Shown: positions 1 to 10,367, counted from the first letter of the stretch. The stretch: 25,328 bases of DNA from Acanthamoeba lenticulata (GCA_002179805.1 NAVB01000283.1:1-25328), one strand, 5' to 3'. The notes: generated from the letters alone by a model not told the origin. Program-made: numbers and translations.

Positions 1-782
1 TATGTAGAGGCGACAATCGACAGACAAGCAGAGCCGGTAGAATGGCTTAAGGCCCGACACAAGGCCTTCCAGCTGCGACTTGCCCAGAAGATCAAGCCTG
101 TTGCCTCGCAGGGTCTCTCAAGCGCTTCTTCTTCTTCGCTCGCGTCGGCCCGCCGGCCGGCTCTCGCCCCTCTGGGCTCCGCCTCACGCAGCGCCACCTC
201 CACCACAATTCCCGCCGCCACCGGACTTCGGCCATCGATGCAGGCCTCGTCCATGACCGCTCGCGCTGGAACCGTTGCATCCTCGTCGAGCCTCACCGGT
301 GGAAGCGTGCGTCTTGGCTCCATCGCGTCGCGGTCCAGTGGTTCGGCTTTTGCGTCAGCGCCGAACGGAGGGTCCCTCAAGTCGGCGATCTACGTCGATC
401 CGATCCACGCTGGCGCGGGCAAGCCCAGCTCCAGTAGCTCGAGCAAGAAGAGCACCTCTACGCGATCCGCAGCCTCGGGACAGGAGCAACAGCTGCCGCA
501 CGTCGCCTCTGCTGCTCCGGATGATTGTGAGCAGCTGATTGAGGGCAAGTGGCGCACGCTGGAGCCCATGAAAGAGCGCCAGAAGGAGAACCGGCCTGTG
601 CCACAGAAGTGGAGCGAGACATCGGTACAGCACCGTTCCCTGCACGTGGCTTCCTTGTGTGCTCTCGTTTTGGTTTCGTGCTGACGTCATATTTTCTGTC
701 TCTGTAGCTGCCGCAAAAGCCAGTAGCTTCGAAGAAGCCCTCCGAATCCTTCGCCATCTTTGTGGATGAAGAGTTCAATTAA
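1..782 (+). CDS. MAD3: MAD3/BUBR1-type mitotic checkpoint protein, 3' part
   Basis: Partial gene open from base 1. Exons are 1-624 and 708-782, with a GT-AG intron at 625-707 in phase 0, giving 232 residues. The first residues (AEPVEWLKARHKAFQLRL) look like the end of the Mad3/BUB1 N-terminal TPR domain, where the motif AePl..L...y..F..R is usual. A long Ser/Ala/Arg-rich linker follows. Next comes KWRTLEPMKERQKENRPVPQKW with a KEN box at 583-591, then LPQKP and a final FAIFVDEEFN. This order (W.sL....KEN....KW...PQ....F.VFVDEE) matches plant and fungal Mad3/BUBR1 proteins, which place the KEN box against CDC20 and so inhibit APC/C in the mitotic checkpoint complex. Translation stops at TAA 780-782 without a kinase domain, so this is Mad3-like and not BUB1-like. 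The N-terminal KEN and most of the TPR lie outside the window. The family call rests on motif memory and no alignment was run. Confidence 0.78.
682..689. promoter_or_regulatory. CRE-type palindrome TGACGTCA in an intron
   Basis: A perfect 8-bp palindrome lies inside the last intron of the MAD3-like gene, 18 nt before the acceptor. It is one of three exact copies in the window, and all three fall in introns. The sequence is the core site of CREB/ATF-type bZIP proteins. It also contains a branch-point-like CTGAC, so a splicing role is equally possible. Confidence 0.35.
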
Positions 783-939
783 AGTGAGGTAGATGATTGG
801 GAGCGCGTGAAGTCGCGCCTACCAGCCAACTTTTATCAAAACAAGATTATTGTTCATACACGACCCGTTGTTGTGGATACTGTCTGGGTGAAGCTTGTTG
901 TAAATGGTGAGTGGACGTAGTACTAAGTAGTTTTTCCTT

Positions 940-2000
940 TTACGTGCTGTTTTGTAAGTCAGCCACAGCTGTGGATCTGGCCCTACAATTCTTAACATTT
1001 CTCACGCATTCTTTTTTATCTCTTGCCTTGGGTAGTACCCAGGGGCACCCGTTTGCGCGCGCCCACTGGAGCACGTCCAGGTGGCCTCCCACCACCGCGT
1101 TGGTGCAGGTCCACGAGTCCCACGGGCAGCCGTTGGCAAGCGCCCACTGCAGCATCTCCAGATGGCCATTAAAGGCCGCGGAAGAGCAGATTGTCTCGTC
1201 CCACGGGCAACCGCTGGCCCACGCCCACTGAAGCTCAGCCAGGTGGCCTCTCTGGGCCGCTACCCTGCAAGTGGCCTCGTCCCACGGGCAGCCATTTATG
1301 TGCGCCCACTGAAGTATCTCCAGGTGGCCTGCCCGGGCTGCCTCCGTGCAGGTGGTCTCGTCCCACGGGCAGCCGTTGGTGCGCAACCACTGGAGCACGG
1401 CCAGGTGGCCTCCCGCCGCCGCGTTGGAGCAGGTCCACTTGTCCCACCGGCAGCCGTTCATGTGTGCCCACTCAAGTATCTCCAGGTGGCCTTCCTTGGC
1501 GGCATACGCGCAGATCCACTCGTTCCAGGGGTAGTCGTTGGCATGTGCCCACTTGATCACCTCCAGGTGGCCTCCCCTGGCCGCTTCATTGCAGGTTTTC
1601 GTGTCCCACGGGCAGCCGTTGGCACGAGCCCACTGAAGCACGTCCAAGTAGCCTCCCCTGGCCGCTTCCATGCATGTGGTCTCGTCCCATGGCAGTCGTT
1701 TTGGTGCGCCCACTGGAGTACGTCTAGGTGGCCTCCCGCCGACGCGTTAGAGCAGATCCGTGAATCGTTGAACGGGCAGTCGTTTAAACGGGCCCACAGG
1801 AGCACAGATAACCAGCCCTTGCCCGCCAGTTGTGGGACGTAGAGTTGTGGCGTTTTGGCCTGGGCGAGCAGCATGAGCGTGCTGTCGCTTTCTACTGGAG
1901 CGTACAACCAGCGGCGGCAAACAGCACGGCACACAGGCAGCATGAGCGGGTCCACATGGCTCAGGATAGTGCCCACCAACTCCAGCATCAAGCTCTCCAT
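940..2000 (-). CDS. F-box-like / 27-residue ankyrin-repeat protein, frameshifted
   Basis: Single-exon reading on the minus strand, starting at ATG 1998-2000, the first ATG of the frame, in a good context (AAGATGG). Residues 2-40 (LELVGTILSHVDPLMLPVCRAVCRRW) resemble an F-box, the SKP1-binding part of SCF ubiquitin ligases. Nine repeats follow of the form GHLEVLQWARANGCPWDEWTCAEAARG, each 27 residues, shorter than the classical 33-residue ankyrin unit. The reading frame breaks near 1690-1692: the first repeat reads QNDC then HGTRP, while the neighbouring frame continues with LPWDETTCMEAARGG. Comparison with sister repeats shows one base missing from a GGG run. The gene is therefore a pseudogene, or the base is a sequencing error; apart from this break the array is open to a stop at 940-942. 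The tail after the last repeat is not conserved. By inference it would be a substrate-recruiting F-box protein. Confidence 0.72.
1036..1745 (-). repeat. Tandem 81-bp coding repeats (ankyrin-like)
   Basis: About nine tandem copies of an 81-bp unit encode the GHL(D/E)VLQWA..NGCPWD repeat on the minus strand. On the plus strand each copy shows the block gtcccacgggcagccgtt followed about 20 bases later by a block close to tccaggtggcc. Copies differ at scattered positions, so the array is moderately old. One copy lacks a base near 1690-1692, which shifts the frame. Confidence 0.85.
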
Positions 2001-2516
2001 CTTGCTCCGTTCCTCTCGCTTGAAAAAAGGCCACTTGCCCCACACAACACAGCTCCCTTTTCCGCCATCTTTCGTCAGGGTAATGTTATTTTGCTTTTTT
2101 GAATTTTGATTTTTAAAGCTTTTCTTTTCTTTTCACACCATTCTTGATGATTGGTGGCATTTTTATGGCCGAGGTCGGCACACTGCCCGACGGGCCGAGA
2201 ATCTGAGCTAGACAACCGGCACGCCGATCGGCGACCACAACCACGGTTGGATAGCACATGCGCTCGTGAACTGCGACACATACCTGAACAAGGATGGTGG
2301 ATACCACGAACAGAACGACCTTCACCTTTGTGCTGCGTGTGACAGCTCACCGGCCGTTTCCTTGCCAACGCTCCGCTAGCTCCGTCCGCCAATGTTCCGC
2401 CAGCTCTGAACGTTCCACCTGGGCGGCTACCACGAAAGCACACTCTCTTCACCAAGCTCCTTCACAAACACACGGCCCCACCGGCCACAAGCATCTTCCT
2501 TCCCTCCATCGTGAGG
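2001..2516. other. Divergent intergenic region
   Basis: This 516-base stretch separates two genes that run apart: the F-box/ankyrin gene to the left and the receptor kinase to the right. Both promoters and 5' leaders should lie here. An AT-rich pyrimidine tract runs from about 2080 to 2145. No clear TATA box is visible near either start. Short open frames on both strands look like chance and match no family I recognise. Confidence 0.5.
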
Positions 2517-5500
2517 ATGTCCTGTTCTCGTTCGTTTCAGGTTCTTCTACGGTCGGCTCTTGTCGTCCTCAGTGTGATTGCGCTCTTCGGCTTGAACGGA
2601 GGAGAAGCCATCTCCGCTTCAGGGCCTAGCAGCCTCAGCACCGTCTTTACATCATGGCAGAACGCCTACTTGTACAACAGGTACCTCCCAACCTCTTTGC
2701 ACAAGTCCAACCTTCTGGAACTCTAAATTTCTGGACTGTCTCACCGCAGGGACGACCTCTCCTGGACCTACACGGCCGTCACACAAGTCTCCGTTGCCTT
2801 GGCGGACAACACCATCAACTTTGCCGTGGCGGAGAAGCCCATCTTTGTGTCCATCCACGACTCGCAGGGCGGGCCGATCGCCCAAGTACCTCTGGCGGCC
2901 AGCGCGGTCGTCGTGGGCTACAACGTGCCTGAACTCAGCGCCAACGACACGTTTGTATTCGATCTCGCCACACTCGCACGCGTCTGGCGCCGCAACATCA
3001 CCATGTGGAACGACGACGCCATTCTCGCGCTCAACCCGAGCCTCGCCTCCAAGCTCCCCAACCAGCCCATCTCGCTCGTCTACAAGCAAGCCGCCGACAC
3101 ACTGCAGGCCGACGTCACCGCGGCCTTTGTCCAGGGCCTCTCCCACGACGCCGCGTTCCAGTCGGCCTTCACGGCCGCCGGCGGTACTCTCTACGGCCTC
3201 ATCGGGAATAACGGCCACCCGATCGCCAACCAGAGCCAGTCGCTCTCCTACATCACCAACACCTCCTACACGATGAGCTACTTTGCCTTGCGGAACGCGA
3301 ACCAGCTGGGCATCAAATACGTGGCGATGAAGGACGCCAACGGGACAACGGTGACGGCCTCCTCCACCAGCGTGCAGGCGGCCATGTCCTACTACCGCAA
3401 CAAGGTCATCGCCAACAGCTTCGTGGCCGACATCACCAACGGAGGCAGCGGCAGCTGGCCGTTCAGCTTCCTGGCGGCGGTCGCCCTCCTCTCGCAGAAT
3501 CGGACAAGCTCCGTCTCCTGCGTGCAAACCAAGGACATCCTAGACTACCTGAGCTGGATTCAGGTATGCGATTCTCCGGCAGCACGCAAACCGTAGGTTC
3601 TGTGCTCCGACGTCGGGCCCTCGGGCTTTTAATTTTTATGGCGGGCGCGGTTAATTATTTAATTGGCTAACTTGTTCTTGCGGGCACACTTGGCAGGTAA
3701 ACGACTACGCGGTCGTGCTCACCCAGAACGACGGCTATATCCCGCTGGACACGGCCTACCGCCGGAACCTCATTGAACTGATGGGCACCATCACATGCAA
3801 CGGAGAGCGCGCCCTCAGCTCGGCCTACCTCATCGGGTTGGGCGGTCCGTTGCCGGTCTACACGGCCTGGGCCTCCGAGTACACGGACAGCGCCCTCAAG
3901 CTCAAGTACTTTTCCGCCGATGCGCTCACCTCGATCAAGTACATGCAAACGAGTGCGTCAAGGACCTTTCCTTCTTTTTCTCTTTTGAGACATGTTGGGC
4001 TAAATGCTGCATGCAGATGACATCGACTTTGGCTCGACTGTGGTGCCACTGAGTGAGACGCAGCTCGAACCGATGCCCGACGTGATTGCCGTCAAGGTCA
4101 ACGCGCATGCCTACAGCTTCACCTACAATGTGCGTTGCGTTGCTTCTGCGAACTTCCGCCGCTTTGCTCACTCAAGCATGTTAAATGCCACAGTTGCCCG
4201 AGCTCCTCAACATGGACTCGATTGTGCTGCATTGGGAAACTGTCGCGGACATCTATCTGAACAAGATCAAGATGTGGAACGATTCGGCCATCAAGGAGCT
4301 GAACCCCACCATCGCCCACCTCCTCCCGGAGCAGGAGATCATCGTGTGCTACGTCACCACGTCCCAGACTTCAGTGCAGGCCGTCATGCAGGCCCTGAGC
4401 GACCGCGTGCCCGAGTTCAACACGCAAGTGCGACAGCCCGTCTTTATGCGTTGTTCAAGTTGTCGGTCGCTCATTGGACGCAAACTCTGTGTGTGAAACA
4501 GGTTGGGCCCGTGTCTCTCCCCCAACTCCCGGTGGCCGCAGAGACCTGGCGCACGCGCAATGTGTCGGCGCTGGGCTCGATGCAGAACCTGCTGCTGGCG
4601 ACTCCTTACGCCTTTGCCTCCTGGGTCCACTTCTGGACACTCAATGGCGCACCCACGCTCAACTTTGCGCGGATTCCCAATGCCGACGGCACCAACTTGG
4701 TCGTGCCCGAGGAGGCGACTATCGTGTCGGCCATCTCCAACTATCAGGGCGCCTCCACGGACCTCTACATCATGATGTGTACGTCCTGGTGCCTGTGTGT
4801 ATGCCCAGGGAAGTTGGACTCACCCGCCGTTGTTCCCTTTCACAACAGCGCCTGGCATGAACAGCTACCCGATGGTGACGTTCAACGCGCTCATGATCCG
4901 CTCGAAGTCGATGTCGGACTTCACCAAGGCCAAGGCCCTTGTCGACTGGATCTACTGGAGTCAAACTGAGTCCACCGCCACGCAGATCGCCCGATCGTAC
5001 GATTTCAATCCCGGGAGTTCACTGAGTTGACAGAGGATCTCACCGGCGGTTGGTCTATGTGGAACAGGGCCAACATGGTGGTGGCGTCGCTGGCCCAACC
5101 GGCCAAGGCCAGCTTGCTCGATCAGTTGGCCAGCGTCACCTCAAACGGTGTGCAGGTCTTCTCCCAGGCCAACTGCATCTACGAAGGCACCATCTGCTCC
5201 GACCAGGGCACCTGCCTCAACGGGGCCTGCGTGTGCAACAGCACGCGCGAGGGCTCCTTCTGCGAGGACGTCAAGAGTGCGTCTTTTTCCTGCTTAGGCG
5301 CTTGGCGCTCACATCATGCTGACGCTGGTACGGCTGGACTTGCATGCAGGCGACGGCGGCACCTCGACTGCCGTGATCCTGGGCGCCGTGCTAGGCTCGG
5401 TCATTCCCGCCTTCCTCCTGCTCATCTGCTGCGCCGTCGCCCTGGGCGCCGGATGCTGGTACCTTGGCCGGTCTCGCCGCAACGGCCGCCAGGACTGGGA

Positions 5501-8171
5501 GATCGACTTTGACGAGCTGGAGATGGGCGACATCCTGGGCGCCGGCGGCTACGGCGAGGTCTACCGCGCCATGTGGAAGGGCACCGAGGTCGCCGTCAAG
5601 GTCATTACCGCTGAAGAGCGCGCTGTGGCCAAGGATGTTCAGCGCTCGTTCCGCGACGAGGTCGAGGTGATGACGGCGCTGCGTCACCCCAACGTGGTGC
5701 TCTTCATGGCCGCTTGCACCAAGCCACCGCGCATGTGCATCGTCATGGAGTTCATGGCCCTCGGCTCCCTCTACGACCTCATCCACAACGAGCTCGTGCC
5801 GGACCTGCCCCTGCCTCTCATGGTGAGGCTGGCGCTGCAGGCGGCCAAGGGCATGCACTTCCTCCATTCGTCGGGCATCATCCACCGCGACCTCAAGTCG
5901 CTCAACCTGCTGCTCGACAACAAGTGGAACTTGAAGGTCTCCGACTTTGGCCTCACCAAGTTCCGAGGCGACCTCAAGCGCGACGCGCAGCAGCAACAGC
6001 AGCAGGGTTCCATCCACTGGCTGGCGCCCGAGATCTTGGCCGACGAGCCTGGCGTCGATTTCGTTCTCGCCGATGTCTACGCGTTCGGCATCATCTTGTG
6101 GGAGCTCCTGTCTCGCGAGCAGCCCTACGCTGGCATGTCGCCGGCGGCCATCGCCGTGGCCGTTATCCGCGACGACCTACGTCCCAAGATTCCTCAAGGT
6201 ATGGCCCACTTGGTGTTGTGTTTACATAAAGGGACGACAAGAGCTGACCATAAAATCACAACAGGCATGCAAGCCGATCCCGACTATGAGAAGCTGGTGA
6301 TGGACTGCTGGCACCGGGACCCGACCGTGCGCCCGACCTTCCTCGAGGTCATGACCCGCCTCTCGGCCATGGTCGGCGGGACCACCAGCGGTGGCAGCTC
6401 GACCTCTTCGTCGTCGCTCACGGGCCCGCTGCGCAAGGCCGGCTCGGCCACGAGCAGTTCGTCGGGCGTCCACTCGCACTCGTCGAGCAGCCTCTCCTCC
6501 AGCGACGCCGCGATCGGCATCGGCGGCGGCGCGCGCGAGTTGGTCGGAGGCGTTCGTCCGCCCGAGGGCGAGGTAGCGCTGGTCTTCACGGACGTCGCCA
6601 AGGCCGCGTCGCTCTGGTCGGCCTGCCCCAACGCCATGCGCGACGCAACGCTTCTCCACAACGAGACCCTCCGCTCGCTGCTGGCCAAGCACCGGGGCTA
6701 CGAGGCCGTCTTCCTCAAGGAGAAGATCGTCGGCGAGGGCTCCTTCTGCATGGCCTTCTCGTCCATCAGCGATGCGCTGGCCTGGTGCGGCGAAGTCCAG
6801 CGCCAGCTGCTCACGCTCGACTGGCCGGCCGAGCTGCTCGCGCAGCCGGACGTGGTGGAAGAGATCGGCGGGGTGGACGACCGGGTGGTGTTCCGCGGCC
6901 TGCGCGTGCGAATGGGAGTGCACGTGGGCACGCCCAAGCTGAGGCGCGATCCGATGTCGCGGCGCGTGGAGTACCTCGGCCCGCCCGTGGTCGCCGCCGC
7001 CAAGGTGACCGTCCTGGCCCAGGGCGGCCAAATCCTCCTCTCGGGCTCGGCGTACGCCAAGATCACAGCGACCGAGAGCGGGTTCGATCCGAGCCGCTTC
7101 CAGCGCATCGGCTCCACCGAGCTGGACGGCCTGGCCGACGGCGGCAAGGTCTCCATCTACGAGATGAAGGTCCAGGGCCTCGAGCCGCGCTACTTTGGCA
7201 ACTTTGGCGCGGCTGTCGACGAGCGCAGCGGCTCGATGAGCGCGGGCAAGGCCTACTCGTCCAACATGATGAGTGGACGTAGCGCGCGGAGCGACCGGTC
7301 GGTGGACCTGGAGAAGCTGGCGAGCGGGACGGGCGAGGACGCCTTCCTCACGGGGGCCAACCTCGTGCGGTGGGTCATCAAGTACGAGGACATCCAGGTG
7401 GGCGACCAGATCGGCACGGGCTCCTACGGCGTCGTCTTCAAGGCCGCCTGGAAGGGCGTCGACGTGGCGGTGAAGCGGTTCATCAAGCAGAAGCTCGACG
7501 AGCGTCACCTGCTCGAGTTCCGCGCTGAAGTGGCGTGTCTGTCGGAGATGCGACATCCCAACATCGTGCTCTTCATCGGCGCGTGCCTGCGCATGCCCAA
7601 CCTGTGCCTCATCACCGAGTGGGTCAAGCAGGGCTCGCTCAAGAACCTCCTCGCCAACAACAGCATCAAGCTGCCGTGGCAGCTGCGGCTGCGGATGCTG
7701 CGCGACGCCGCCCGCGGCATTCATTATCTCCACTCGCTCGAGCCGTGCATTGTACACCGAGATCTCAAGCCGTCGAACCTGCTGGTGGACGAGAGCTGGA
7801 ACGTGAAGGTGGCCGACTTTGGCTTTGCCCGCATCAAGGAGGAGAATACGACGATGACGCGGTGCGGCACGCCGGCGTGGACGGCGCCAGAGGTGATCCG
7901 CGGGGAGCACTACTCGGAGAGCGCCGACGTGTACAGCTTCTCTCTGGTGATGTGGGAGGTGGTGACGAGGAAGCAGCCCTTCGCCGGGCGCAACTTCATG
8001 GGCGTCACGCTCGACGTGCTCGAGGGCAAGCGGCCCCAGGTACCCGCCGACTGCCCCGCCGACTTTGCCGCGCTGATGCAGCAGTGCTGGAGCGCCAAGC
8101 CCAAGAAGCGGCCGACGATGGAGGACGTCGTCCAGTTCTTCAACAGCAGCATCGGAACAAACGAAGTCTGA
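2517..8171 (+). CDS. Receptor-like PBP-EGF-TM-kinase-cyclase-kinase protein, copy 1
   Basis: Ten exons: 2517-2680, 2750-3563, 3697-3952, 4017-4129, 4194-4427, 4502-4778, 4849-4996, 5068-5276, 5350-6198, 6265-8171 (4971 nt, 1656 aa). Start is the first ATG, in MSCSRSFQVLLRSALVVLSVIALF, a signal peptide. Residues about 45-700 form two PstS/periplasmic-binding-like modules with WNDDAILALNP and WNDSAIKELNP. Six cysteines then make an EGF-like knot (CSDQGTC, CVC), followed by one membrane helix near 745-775. Kinase 1 (about 793-1056) has GAGGYGEV, VAVK, HRDLKSLN, DFG and LAPE. A class III cyclase-like domain (about 1123-1285) has FTDVAKAASLW but lacks later catalytic residues. Kinase 2 (about 1391-1650) has GTGSYGVV, HRDLKPSN, DFG and TAPE. 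Both kinases are TKL-type and look active. The last intron (6199-6264) is in frame and would be missed by ORF calling. Inferred role: a surface receptor. Its ligand is unknown. Confidence 0.9.
7326..7504 (+). repeat. Direct repeat, first copy (identical to 21892-22070)
   Basis: These 179 bases, covering the entry into kinase 2 of receptor copy 1, read base for base the same as 21892-22070 in copy 2, including third codon positions. They are part of a much longer near-identical block that covers both kinases and the cyclase-like domain. Confidence 0.9.
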
Positions 8172-8199
8172 GGCCCGAATAGGAAAGAAAAACAACAAA

Positions 8200-8209
8200 A
8201 ATAAATAAA
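8200..8209 (+). terminator. Poly(A) signal of receptor copy 1
   Basis: Two overlapping AATAAA hexamers (8200-8205 and 8204-8209) sit about 30 bases after the stop codon of the receptor kinase, in an A-rich stretch. Position and sequence fit a polyadenylation signal. Confidence 0.55.
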
Positions 8210-8360
8210 TTTATTTCATCAATCATTTCATTTATCTTCTCAATTCCAATGGGTCACGCTTTCGGGGACCCACCGAGAACTTTTGCAGATGTCACACCAT
8301 TTAGCTGAAGTTGAAGCACTTGATAACCCCTCCATAGCTCAGCAGGAGACAACATAGTTG

Positions 8361-10367
8361 ATGGACCCGCTTCAGGCGCTACCCGTAGAAGTTGGTGTAT
8401 TAGTGCTCCAGCACTGTTTGCCCACAAGCACAACTGATAACACTGCAACACCTTCTTGTCCGCGCAACGCAGCTCACCAGCTGGTCACCCTCGCTCTGGT
8501 GCGCACTTCTCCTCTTCTCAACTTGAGGACAGGAGCTAAAGAGGTCGTCCTTGGGCAGGTGAGCAAATGGTGGAATGAGATTGTGCAAACCTATGAAACA
8601 ACCCTGTGGCGGTGTGCTTGGCGCCAGTTGTGTTCCACGCACCCACGCACGTTTATTAGACTACCTCTATTCCCACTCGTGCCACGGACGATCGTCGAGC
8701 GCAGCAGTCCAGCTGCGGCCCAGCGCCTCAACGCGCTGCACGACAAAAGTAAGACATTCGATGTCAAGAAGTACTGGCGGGCCTGCTGCGACGCTGCGCG
8801 TCGGCGCCAGATGGTACACTGACCTCTCCAGCCACAACAGGAAAAGTAAATCGAAATGAACAGACAATTTATATCCTGCCCATGGAGCTGATGAGTACAC
8901 ATGATGTGCAGGGCTATTGCAACCAGGGACCTCAGCGGTTCCGTATCAGACGATCGACACTGTGTGATATGTGGAAGAACATATTCCTCACATCGGACAA
9001 CAAGCAATGGTCCATCAGCAACTCCTATGGTACTCAAAAAGTGTTGTGAGTAGGGGCGTTTGGTAGCGATTTGGCCTGATGAAAAGGGCTCAACCAACAG
9101 GAATGGGACTTCCAATCAGAACTTATGACCACATCAACAGCTCAGATGAAACAATCACAAGAAGCATGAAGATTCGACCAACCCCAAGGGGACTCCAGGT
9201 CGTCCGCCTTGCTGAGAATCCAGGTATGAATCGATGAGCTGACAAACAACAACAAAAAAAAGGTATTGGCTCACTCGTGTAGGGACCCAGGTATTCAGCA
9301 CCATTACGTGGTTCAAGTGTTTGACGTCCAGTCGGCCACGCTCCTGTCTTCGGTGAGGCTTGACGAGTCCCTTGGCGAGTATCACAGCGTGGCGGTTTCG
9401 CCCAGTGGGCGATGGTTCGTACTTGTGTCCTTTGGGGCCGGTTTATGCTGATGTTGTCTGACATGTGTGTATATATTGGGCCAGGCTGGTGCTGCTGTGT
9501 GAAAACCCTCACAGCGACATTGGCAGTCGGCGCGTGACGTACTGGGATCTGGACACCATCGAACATGACACACAAGGCTTGTCGTACGAGCAGCAGATGC
9601 AGATGGAGCTCCAGCCAGGGATCGAGTTGGAAATCCAGACCGACCTGTGGACGATGCACGATCGTCTCGACATCATCGCCTTTGCGTCGCCTGAGCCGGA
9701 TTCCGCCTACGCCCACAAGCGGACGATAAGCATCTATCGACTCCCTGCGTTTCAGGACAGCATCAAGGCCGGCTCGGACTTGCTCCTGGCCCAAGCCGTC
9801 GTGCCTTGGCGATTCATCACTGGCATGGCCATTTCATCTCGCGCTCTGATTGTCGCCAACGAGAACTGCGATCTGCTCCTCTATGAGCTCCCGCGCGACA
9901 ACCCACGAGGACAGACCACACAGCTTCGTCGTGCGGGCTCCTTTCCAATCCGCATCGCAGCATATTTTGACTGCACTCTCCAAGTTCAGATGGCCGCCGA
10001 CGACCGACGACTCTACTTCTATGCCAACTTCGACAAGGAGGATGACTCTGTCCTCGTGTTCGACGTCAACACCATGATAAGAGAGACCAGCCTCGTTCTG
10101 GCGGAGGAACAAGGGGAGGAACCAGGACTCGACAAGACGACTTGGAAACGTTCTCTTGTGGCCAGATTGCCCTGCGACCAGAAGATTCGGAGTCCTTTGT
10201 GTGGCGAAACGAGTGGTGGCACCCAGACGCGCCATCGACCGCGACCTGCTCCCCTGAGTACAGTGGTGAGGCTCGTCCACCCAAAACTCGTCTCGTTGTG
10301 CGTCACCCCATCAACCATTGCTGCCGGCTACGGCCATTCCTACTACATCTTCAACTTTGAGAAATAA
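8361..10367 (+). CDS. F-box protein with probable C-terminal beta-propeller
   Basis: Five exons: 8361-8813, 8864-9029, 9101-9223, 9291-9414, 9485-10367 (1749 nt, 582 aa). An in-frame TAG at 8355-8357 makes ATG 8361 the first start. The N-terminus (MDPLQALPVEVGVLVLQHCLP, then VSKWWNEIVQTYETTLWR) is F-box-like, with a stretched loop between its helices. The C-terminal half reads like propeller blades: HHYVVQVFDVQSATLLSSV, EYHSVAVSPSGRWLVLL, VTYWDLDTIEHD, KRTISIYRLPAF, DDSVLVFDVNTM and GYGHSYYIFNF. These follow the WD40-like pattern but lack clear GH...WD pairs. By family logic it would bind SKP1 and present a substrate to an SCF ligase; the substrate is unknown. Several splice sites were chosen because only they keep the frame: acceptors 8863 and 9290, and donors 9030 and 9415. 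No named orthologue is recognised. Confidence 0.75.

Noticed and set aside
1081..1842. Plus-strand open frame across the ankyrin array
   Set aside because: It is the antisense shadow of the 81-bp repeat; the minus strand gives the recognisable GHLEVLQWA repeat.
4997..5067. Apparent premature stop in receptor copy 1 after QIARSYDFNPG
   Set aside because: Copy 2 shows QIARAANMVV here. A GT-AG intron 4997-5067 restores the frame as QIARSANMVV, so the gene is not broken.
6222..8198. Long minus-strand open frame antisense to receptor copy 1 (and its twins at 19056-20606 and 20986-22782)
   Set aside because: It mirrors a conserved, strongly GC3-biased coding strand. The translation is rich in Arg, His, Val and Leu with no domain, and it recurs in copy 2 only because the sense DNA is conserved.
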